Of a DNA stretch of 11,890 nt, positions 6,925-11,890 are shown piece after piece. A model generated the notes under the pieces. It saw only the letters and a list, made by a program, of their open reading frames with translations. It made no database searches and was not told where the DNA came from. Origin of the DNA: Campylobacteraceae bacterium (GTDB lineage: Bacteria; Campylobacterota; Campylobacteria; Campylobacterales; Sulfurospirillaceae); assembly GCA_027055635.1 (NCBI GenBank), contig JALUMZ010000101.1, positions 1 to 11,890 on the forward strand. The letters are read 5' to 3'. Numbering within the stretch: the stretch's first letter is position 1; every line of letters starts with the position of its first letter. The position numbers were made by a program, and so were the translations under genes.

Positions 6925-7695
6925 CTACTCTTTTTCCTCTATCTCTTTAAGTTCTGTATTCTCTTTCTCTTCATCTTCTTTTTTAGCTGGATTTACAACG
7001 CGAGCTACTATTATGGATAGTCCATAGAGTATCACTAGAGGTCCTGCCATTAAAAATTGTGTCAGTACATCAGGTGGAGTCAATAGTGCAGAAACAGCAA
7101 AAATTATGATAATAGCATATCTAAAAAAGCTAATCAAAGCTGCGTCATCTACAAGTCCTAATTTTGCAAAGAAGAAAGTTATCACAGGTAGCTCAAAAGC
7201 TAATCCAAAACCAAACAGAAGCTTTGTAAAAAAGCCTACATATTCTCCGATACTAGGCAGAGCAGTAAAAAGTTGTGAGCCAAAATTGATAAGAAAATTA
7301 AATCCTATAGGTACAACGATAAAGTAACAAAATGCAGCACCGGCAAGGAACATAAAAGTTGCAAAAAATACAAACGGCAAAACAAGCCTTTTTTCTTCAT
7401 CATACAGTCCCGGAGATACAAATAACCAAAATTGCCAAAAAAGTATCGGCAAAGAGAATATAAAAGCAGTAAAAAAGGAGACTTTTAAAGCGGTAAAAAA
7501 TGGCTCTTGTACTTTCGTAAATATGACATGTGAACCCTCTGGTAAAACTCCATTTAAAGGAGCTATCATCCAAGCTAAAATTGGTTCCCAAAATGAAAAA
7601 CAGACAAAAAACATAACAAATATAACAGCAACTGAGATACCGAGTCTTTTTCTAAGTTCAGCAAGATGAGGTCTTAATTCGTCAAACATTTTCAC
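6925..7695 (-). CDS. tatC: Sec-independent protein translocase TatC
   Basis: TatC is the polytopic inner-membrane receptor for twin-arginine signal peptides; with TatB it forms the substrate-binding complex. The 256-residue protein has the six hydrophobic segments of the family. Its N-terminal cytoplasmic stretch FDELRPHLAELRKRLG leads into the first segment, then comes the periplasmic loop with the FTKVQEPFFTALKVSFF signature, FWQFWLFVSPGLYDEEKR between segments 2 and 3, FGFGLAFELPVI before segment 5, and ALLTPPDVLTQ before segment 6. The C-terminal tail is Glu/Lys-rich and cytoplasmic. The longest frame begins at GTG (7695), which overlaps tatB by 14 bases. ATG at 7689, two codons in, fits the family N-terminus (MFDELRPH) better. 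Coupled downstream of tatB and abutting queA. Confidence 0.97.
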   Translation of the reverse strand: MKMFDELRPHLAELRKRLGISVAVIFVMFFVCFSFWEPILAWMIAPLNGVLPEGSHVIFTKVQEPFFTALKVSFFTAFIFSLPILFWQFWLFVSPGLYDEEKRLVLPFVFFATFMFLAGAAFCYFIVVPIGFNFLINFGSQLFTALPSIGEYVGFFTKLLFGFGLAFELPVITFFFAKLGLVDDAALISFFRYAIIIIFAVSALLTPPDVLTQFLMAGPLVILYGLSIIVARVVNPAKKEDEEKENTELKEIEEKE

Positions 7696-8089
7696 TCTCT
7701 ATTTCATTACTGCTTTGCATAACTCTATCTGAGTTCATTGGATTTTTTACTATATTTTTTGCACTATTAGCGCTATTTTTTACATCTTTTATCGCTTCGC
7801 TTATATCTTTGGTGCTGCTTTTTATCTCTTCTAATTCATCAAAAGAGAGTTGTTTTTTTGCACTTGTTGCAGCAGAGTCAAGCTTTTTTTTGTATTCCAT
7901 GGCTTCTTCTTTAAGATCTTGTATTTTCATCTCTTGCTCTAGAGATGATTTAGCTTCATTTATACTACTTTTAAAACTTTTGAAAAATTTTGCAATTTGA
8001 ACCATAGCCTCTGGTAATTTTTCCGGTCCTAAAAAAAGAACAGCAATGACACCAACTAAAAGTATCTCGCTAAAACCCATGCCAAACAT
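7682..8089 (-). CDS. tatB: Sec-independent protein translocase TatB
   Basis: TatB is a membrane-anchored partner of TatC in recognising twin-arginine precursors. The 135-residue protein has the expected layout: the N-terminal MFGMGFSEILL with a single membrane helix (about 5-20), the hinge FLGPEKLPEA (19-28), an amphipathic helix (MVQIAKFFKSFKSSINEAKSSLE), then a long charged, Ser/Lys-rich helical tail. The Glu8 position and MFGMGFSE start favour TatB over TatA, as do the length and linkage to tatC. No tatA is in the window. AAGG about 7 bases before the ATG supports the start. First gene of tatB-tatC-queA. Confidence 0.94.
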   Translation of the reverse strand: MFGMGFSEILLVGVIAVLFLGPEKLPEAMVQIAKFFKSFKSSINEAKSSLEQEMKIQDLKEEAMEYKKKLDSAATSAKKQLSFDELEEIKSSTKDISEAIKDVKNSANSAKNIVKNPMNSDRVMQSSNEIESENV

Positions 8090-8118
8090 ATTTACACCTT
8101 GATTTGATTAAGGCGGTA

Positions 8119-8124
8119 ATTATA
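8119..8124 (-). promoter_or_regulatory. Probable -10 box of the tatB-tatC-queA operon
   Basis: ATTATA on the plus strand reads TATAAT on the minus strand, in the context AAGATATAATTACC, 30 bases before the tatB ATG. A run of T lies upstream at the usual place for this phylum. Confidence 0.5.
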
Positions 8125-8197
8125 TCTTACATTTCATCAAAAAAAGATAAATTTGTATAAAACGAGGGGTTTTATCTGCTAAAAAGCCATAAAAATA

Positions 8198-8203
8198 TAT
8201 ACT
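8198..8203 (+). promoter_or_regulatory. Possible -10 box for hemH
   Basis: TATACT lies 29 bases before the hemH ATG in the 143-bp gap shared with the divergent tatB operon. The only Shine-Dalgarno-like match, AGGGA at 8214-8218, sits 14 bases from the ATG. That is longer than usual and suggests weak initiation. Confidence 0.4.
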
Positions 8204-8232
8204 GTTAAAAAAATAGGGATCGAAAAAATTTT

Positions 8233-9165
8233 ATGAAAACTGCTATTCTTCTTTTAAACATGGGTGGGCCGAATAATCTGTCCGAAGTAAAGACTTTTTT
8301 GACTAATATGTTCAATGACAAAGCTATCATTAATGCACCTTTTTTCATCCGCAAGTTTATAGCTTACTATATAGTAAAAAACAGACTAAAAGAGGCTAGT
8401 GAAAACTATAAATTATTAGGGGGGAAGTCACCGATAATTGAGCATATCAAGAAATTGGTTGAAGAGTTAAATAAAGAAATGGATGAAGATCTGTTTTATA
8501 TTATGCGTTATACTCCTCCTTTTTCACTTGATATACTTTCAAAAATACAAAATTATGATAGATTTGTCGCTATACCTTTATATCCTCATTTTTCATCAAC
8601 CACCACAAAATCATCACTAGATCATCTATTTAAAGCTGCAAAAAAATTAAAAATAGATAGAGAAAAATTTGTTTTAATTGACAAATTTTATAGTAATGCT
8701 ACCTATAACAAAACTATCGTAACAAGGATTAAAGAGGCTCTAGGAGATGATAGTGCAGGGGAGTTTGAGTTGATCTTCTCCGCACATGGACTTCCACAGA
8801 AAATTATAGACAGCGGTGATCCATACATGAAACATATAAAACAAAATGTTTTTTTTGCAAGAAAAGAGTTGCTCAAAAGTGGAATCTATTTTTCTGCCAC
8901 ACATTTGGCATACCAATCAAGACTTGGACCTATGGAGTGGATAAAACCATACTTGGAAGATAAATTAAAATCTCTGAAAAAAAGAAAAGTTATCATATAT
9001 CCCATAGCATTTTTGATTGATAATTCAGAAACAGAATATGAACTAGACATCGAATACAGAGAATTAGCAAAGGAGTTAGGTTTTGAAGAGTACAGGATTG
9101 CAAGTGCTCCAAATATACTCATAAAAGATACTATAAAAGAGCTCTATAAGCAATCGGTAAAATAA
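8233..9165 (+). CDS. hemH: Ferrochelatase HemH
   Basis: HemH inserts ferrous iron into protoporphyrin IX, the last step of protoporphyrin-dependent heme synthesis. The 310 residues are typical for the bacterial enzyme. Family landmarks are ILLLNMGGPNNLSEV (5-19), YKLLGGKSPI (59-68), MRYTPP (91-96), PLYPHFSSTTTKS (115-127), the signature FSAHGLPQKIIDSGDPY (182-198) with catalytic His185, ATHLAYQSRLGPMEWIKPY (222-240), and PIAFLIDNSETEYELDIEY (257-275) with Glu266, the second metal or proton-transfer residue. No membrane segment is visible; it is a soluble or peripheral cytoplasmic enzyme. It is divergent from tatB and followed after 56 bases by xerH on the same strand, which appears to have its own promoter. 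Heme supply fits a bacterium with a cytochrome-based respiratory chain. Confidence 0.97.
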   Translation: MKTAILLLNMGGPNNLSEVKTFLTNMFNDKAIINAPFFIRKFIAYYIVKNRLKEASENYKLLGGKSPIIEHIKKLVEELNKEMDEDLFYIMRYTPPFSLDILSKIQNYDRFVAIPLYPHFSSTTTKSSLDHLFKAAKKLKIDREKFVLIDKFYSNATYNKTIVTRIKEALGDDSAGEFELIFSAHGLPQKIIDSGDPYMKHIKQNVFFARKELLKSGIYFSATHLAYQSRLGPMEWIKPYLEDKLKSLKKRKVIIYPIAFLIDNSETEYELDIEYRELAKELGFEEYRIASAPNILIKDTIKELYKQSVK

Positions 9166-9168
9166 TTG

Positions 9169-9177
9169 TGCTATAAT
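9169..9177 (+). promoter_or_regulatory. Extended -10 promoter for xerH
   Basis: TGC followed by TATAAT (9172-9177) starts four bases after the hemH stop codon and forms an extended -10 element. Transcription would begin near 9184, inside the dif-like inverted repeat, 38 bases before the xerH ATG. AAGG at 9211-9214 lies 7 bases before that ATG. Confidence 0.5.
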
Positions 9178-9180
9178 TAA

Positions 9181-9208
9181 AAGTTTGGAAATTATAGTTT
9201 CCAATACT
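9181..9208. other. Candidate dif (difH-type) recombination site upstream of xerH
   Basis: A 28-bp element reads as left arm AAGTTTGGAAA (9181-9191), centre TTATAG (9192-9197) and right arm TTTCCAATACT (9198-9208). The innermost 7 bases of each arm (TTGGAAA / TTTCCAA) are perfect inverted repeats, and the arms match at 8 of 11 positions overall. This is the 11-6-11 geometry of Xer target sites. Location next to xerH is typical of Campylobacterota dif. I cannot compare it with the published difH consensus from memory with confidence. Alternatives are an operator for xerH or a 5'-UTR hairpin; no T-run follows, so a hemH terminator is unlikely. Confidence 0.5.
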
Positions 9209-9221
9209 AAAAGGTAATATT

Positions 9222-10262
9222 ATGAAATACAAAATTGATTGTGAAAACAGTATAGAGAAGACTCTTCTTTTTTGGATTAGTAGATTTGTTAAATACAAAG
9301 TTACAACTCTTTCAAATCGTCAAGTTAATGACAAGCACAGACTTGCTAAATTACTTCAGGATTTAACTCTACATGTAGAGAGTATGAAGCAACTGAAATA
9401 TACCGTCAAAGAGATAAGAAATGTTGGTATAACAGGCATACATCTGTATTTTATACCGATTGAAAAATTATATCATCATATACTCAATTTTGGTGCAAAT
9501 TCTCTAAAAGAGATAGATGAAGAATTTTTAAGTGAATTTTTAGCAGTAGAGACATCGGCTCTCTCGGATGCAACCAAGAAGAATTATAGAATTGCCCTTT
9601 TGTCATTTTTTGGTTTTTTGGATAAACAAAATGATGAAAAATACAGTTTTTTGATAGAGCTTAAAAATTGGGGTGGACTTGGTGGAAGAAGTGGAGAAAA
9701 ATTGCCCTCTTATATGCAAAAGGATGAAGTATTAAGTTTTATAAAAGCTATAAATGATTTTGAATTTAATCCAAAATTTCAAAGCAGAAATAGACTGATA
9801 ATCAAGATAATTCTTTATACAGGCATTAGAATCGGAGAGGCTCTTGACATAAATCTCAAAGATATATTTAAAGAAGATAAGTACTTTATGATTCAAGTCA
9901 GAGGAAAAGGCAATAAACCCAGAGTCGTCATGGTAAAACAAAGTATAATATCAAATGATTTAGAGCAGTGGTTGGAGCTAAGAAATTGCAAAGACACCCT
10001 ATTCTTTTGCAATAAATTTGGCAAAAAGCTTACACAGGCTTATGTAAGCAGAATTGTCGAAAAAATTCTTTTAAGCGCTGGCATTAAAAAAGAGAAAAAT
10101 GGTGCTCATATGCTAAGGCACACTTTTGCAACAATGCTTTACCAAAAAAATCACGACCTTATACTAGTCCAAGAATCACTCGGACATGCCGATATAAATA
10201 CTTCTAGAATATATACACATTTTGATAAAGAGAAACTAAAAAAAACAACTGATATTTACTAG
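9222..10262 (+). CDS. xerH: Tyrosine recombinase XerH (chromosome dimer resolution)
   Basis: The 346-residue tyrosine recombinase has an N-terminal core-binding region (about 95-150, with ATKKNYRIALLSFFGFLDK) and a C-terminal catalytic domain (about 163-340). All catalytic residues are visible: Arg203 in YTGIRIGEAL, Lys229 in VRGKGNKPR, His296 and Arg299 in HMLRHTFA, His322 in LGHADI and the nucleophile Tyr331 in SRIYTHF. The long N-terminal extension of about 95 residues and the segment HMLRHTFATMLYQKNHDL followed by VQESLGHADINTSRIYTHFD fit the single-recombinase XerH of Helicobacter and Campylobacter rather than XerC/XerD (about 300 residues). In those organisms it acts alone at a dif site and works with FtsK. 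No mobile-element genes flank it, so a housekeeping role is more likely than an integrase of an island. It ends 5 bases from convergent dhaL. Confidence 0.92.
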   Translation: MKYKIDCENSIEKTLLFWISRFVKYKVTTLSNRQVNDKHRLAKLLQDLTLHVESMKQLKYTVKEIRNVGITGIHLYFIPIEKLYHHILNFGANSLKEIDEEFLSEFLAVETSALSDATKKNYRIALLSFFGFLDKQNDEKYSFLIELKNWGGLGGRSGEKLPSYMQKDEVLSFIKAINDFEFNPKFQSRNRLIIKIILYTGIRIGEALDINLKDIFKEDKYFMIQVRGKGNKPRVVMVKQSIISNDLEQWLELRNCKDTLFFCNKFGKKLTQAYVSRIVEKILLSAGIKKEKNGAHMLRHTFATMLYQKNHDLILVQESLGHADINTSRIYTHFDKEKLKKTTDIY

Positions 10263-10267
10263 AAAAA

Positions 10268-10906
10268 TTATATTTTACTCTCCAAAAATTTCACCAATTC
10301 CGAAATTTGATAATACATAGTTACGGCTCCCGGATCCAAATGCCCTACTCCTTTGTCATTTCTATAACTAGCTCTTCCTTTGATTGCTTCCATATTTTTT
10401 GTCTCTTGCATACCGGCTTTTGATGAATTTTCAACAGCCTCAAGAAGCTTTTTATAGGATACTTTCTCATTTAATTTTTGCCTATAAGTTTCAACTGCCG
10501 GGTAAAGACTGTCTAGCATCGTTTTGTTTCCAAATTCAACTTTTCCTCGACTCATTATAGCTTCAGATATGGCTTCTAGCAATATTAAAATACCCTCTTC
10601 ATTAAGAAAATCTACATCCCCGAGTTTTTTAGAGGCATTTATATAAGCACCGCCATACAGCACACCAGAAGAGCCTCCTACCGTGGACATCATTATCATC
10701 CCTATCTTCTTTAGTAACTCTTTGATACTTAGATTTTTTAATTCATCTTTAGAATCCAGTATTTTACCAAACCCCATGTTCATATTAACCCAATGATCAC
10801 CATCTCCCGTAGTTGCATCAAGCTTGGTTATATAATCTTTGTTTTCATTGATTCTTTTTGAAACATTTTCCAGATATTCTATATAATCTTCTGTTGTTAT
10901 TTTCAT
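10268..10906 (-). CDS. dhaL: Dihydroxyacetone kinase ADP/ATP-binding subunit DhaL
   Basis: DhaL carries the nucleotide that phosphorylates dihydroxyacetone bound on DhaK. The 212 residues match the family (about 210). The Mg-nucleotide site is LDATTGDGDHWVNMNMGF: D30, D35 and D37 coincide with the numbering of the E. coli metal ligands. Further landmarks are IMMSTVGGSSGVLYGGAY, SRGKVEFGNKTMLDSLYPAVE, KGRASYRNDKGVGHLDPGA and a C-terminal helix. The residue after GDGDH is Trp; E. coli has Gly there. GGAG about 7 bases before the ATG sits inside the end of dhaK, so the two are coupled. No DhaM phosphotransferase subunit follows; the next gene is convergent xerH. Whether the nucleotide is recharged by a PTS or exchanged with free ATP is not decided by this sequence. 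Confidence 0.92.
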   Translation of the reverse strand: MKITTEDYIEYLENVSKRINENKDYITKLDATTGDGDHWVNMNMGFGKILDSKDELKNLSIKELLKKIGMIMMSTVGGSSGVLYGGAYINASKKLGDVDFLNEEGILILLEAISEAIMSRGKVEFGNKTMLDSLYPAVETYRQKLNEKVSYKKLLEAVENSSKAGMQETKNMEAIKGRASYRNDKGVGHLDPGAVTMYYQISELVKFLESKI

Positions 10907-10909
10907 GAT

Positions 10910-11890
10910 TTACTCCATATTTTTCATAGCAGGCGTATTGCATTTATCTTCTAGCAAACTTTTAAGCTCATCATCTAACTTGAGTAATGATACTGAACAT
11001 CCTGCCATTTCCAAAGCCGTCATAAAATTTCCTACAAAAACTTTATAAATATTTATATTTTTGCTCTTCAAAAGCTCTATCACCTCTTTGCTCATGATAT
11101 ACAACTCCATCAGAGGAGTGGCTCCGAGTCCATTAATCATCAGTGCTACATCTGAATTTTCATAGTTAAAATCATTGGTAATTTTTTCAACAAGTTCAAA
11201 AGCTAAATCTTTTGCATTCATCAAAGATTTTTTATATATTCCGGCTTCTCCATGTATCCCCATACCGATTTCAATCTCATCATCTTTGATTTTAAAACCA
11301 GCTTTGCCAACCGCAGGAATAATACATGCTGACATAGACATACCCATACTTCGTACATTATCTATTGTCTTTTGTGCTACTCTTTTTACTTCGGCTAGTT
11401 CCTCACCTCTTTGACTCATAGCACCCGCTATTTTATGCACAAAGACTGTTCCTGCTATCCCTCTTCTGCCTGTCGAAAAATCACTATCTTCCATAGCAAC
11501 ATCATCTCTGACAATCACCATATCTATCATGTTATCATCTAATTCGCATAAATCCATAGCCATTTCAAAATTCATAATATCGCCAGAATAATTCTTAACT
11601 ATAAGAAGTACTCCTTTGCCGTTATCAGCCTCTTCTATGCCCTTTAAAATTCTATCAGGACTAGGAGAAGCAAAGACATTTCCACAAACAGCAGCATCAA
11701 GCATTCCATATCCTACATATCCTGCATGTGCAGGTTCATGACCACTTCCTCCACCACTAACCAAACCTACCTTTTTTGTCTTTTCTTTTCTTGATATAAC
11801 TTCAAGTTCAGGAGTGTATTTCAATTCACTATAAGTCAATTCCATTCCTTTAAGCATATCCTTCACAACATCATTTGGATTATTTATAAT
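10910..11890 (-). CDS. dhaK: Dihydroxyacetone kinase substrate-binding subunit DhaK (partial, start beyond window)
   Basis: DhaK binds dihydroxyacetone covalently as a hemiaminal on a histidine and presents it to DhaL, giving dihydroxyacetone phosphate for glycolysis or gluconeogenesis. The frame stays open to the window edge. Before the possible GTG at 11866 it reads IINNPNDVVKDMLKGMEL, which is the conserved DhaK N-terminus, so the real start lies a few codons outside the window. Landmarks are KVGLVSGGGSGHEPAHAGYV, FASPSPDRI, VLLIVKNYSGDIMNFEMA, GRRGIAGTVFVHKIAGA, the GIHGEAGIY segment with the expected substrate-binding His, MINGLGATPLMELYI and EMAGCSVSLLKLD near the end. At about 327 visible residues it is almost complete. 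It is followed after 3 bases by dhaL. Confidence 0.95.
   Translation of the reverse strand: MINNPNDVVKDMLKGMELTYSELKYTPELEVISRKEKTKKVGLVSGGGSGHEPAHAGYVGYGMLDAAVCGNVFASPSPDRILKGIEEADNGKGVLLIVKNYSGDIMNFEMAMDLCELDDNMIDMVIVRDDVAMEDSDFSTGRRGIAGTVFVHKIAGAMSQRGEELAEVKRVAQKTIDNVRSMGMSMSACIIPAVGKAGFKIKDDEIEIGMGIHGEAGIYKKSLMNAKDLAFELVEKITNDFNYENSDVALMINGLGATPLMELYIMSKEVIELLKSKNINIYKVFVGNFMTALEMAGCSVSLLKLDDELKSLLEDKCNTPAMKNME

Noticed and set aside
9185..9204. Intrinsic terminator for hemH
   Set aside because: The stem is AT-rich with a short GC core and no T-run follows; it lies downstream of a good -10 box for xerH.
9222..10262. Integrase of a genomic island or integron
   Set aside because: No tRNA, att repeats, cassette array or cargo genes flank it, and the length and motifs fit the housekeeping XerH.
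1..11890. CRISPR arrays, toxin-antitoxin pairs, restriction or phage-defence genes, transposons, rRNA or tRNA genes
   Set aside because: No regularly spaced repeats, characteristic domains or RNA signatures were seen; nearly all sequence is taken up by identified chromosomal genes.

Overview
The window looks like a piece of a Campylobacterota (epsilonproteobacterial) chromosome, probably a free-living Sulfurimonas-like lineage. It is AT-rich and very compact. The recombinase is of the single-Xer XerH type typical of that phylum. Two gene strings, tatB-tatC-queA and an Rrf2 regulator next to flhA, also match arrangements I know from Helicobacter and Campylobacter. Genus-level placement is inference. 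Almost everything is ordinary chromosomal housekeeping. I see no transposase, phage gene, CRISPR array, rRNA or tRNA.

Layout. Positions 1-757 (minus) hold the 5' part of a GGDEF protein that runs off the left edge. Divergent from it is cmoA (824-1528, plus), which makes carboxy-SAM for wobble-uridine modification. A four-gene minus-strand operon follows (5402 down to 1514): an Rrf2-family regulator with three cysteines, flhA, a DHH/DHHA1 phosphoesterase and a small acidic protein of unknown function. A 221-bp intergenic region then separates this operon from a divergent 93-residue miniature flagellar rod-family protein (5624-5905, plus). Next is a minus-strand tatB-tatC-queA operon (8089 down to 5902), covering Tat export and queuosine synthesis. 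hemH (ferrochelatase, 8233-9165, plus) and xerH (9222-10262, plus) follow. At the right edge is a minus-strand dhaK-dhaL pair (dihydroxyacetone kinase subunits); dhaK is cut by the window end and its true start lies outside.

How the genes fit together. FlhA, the mini-rod protein and the nearby GGDEF protein suggest a motility theme. The DHH phosphoesterase may degrade short RNAs or linear dinucleotides. Tat export and ferrochelatase serve assembly of respiratory enzymes and cytochromes. CmoA and QueA both modify the tRNA anticodon wobble position.

The most interesting non-coding signal is a 28-bp element at 9181-9208 just upstream of xerH. It has the 11-6-11 architecture of a dif site and sits at the predicted start of the xerH transcript. 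I found no clearly new multigene system. The better leads are the dif-like element, the mini-rod protein, the cysteine-bearing Rrf2 regulator controlling flhA, and a DhaKL pair with no visible phosphoryl donor.
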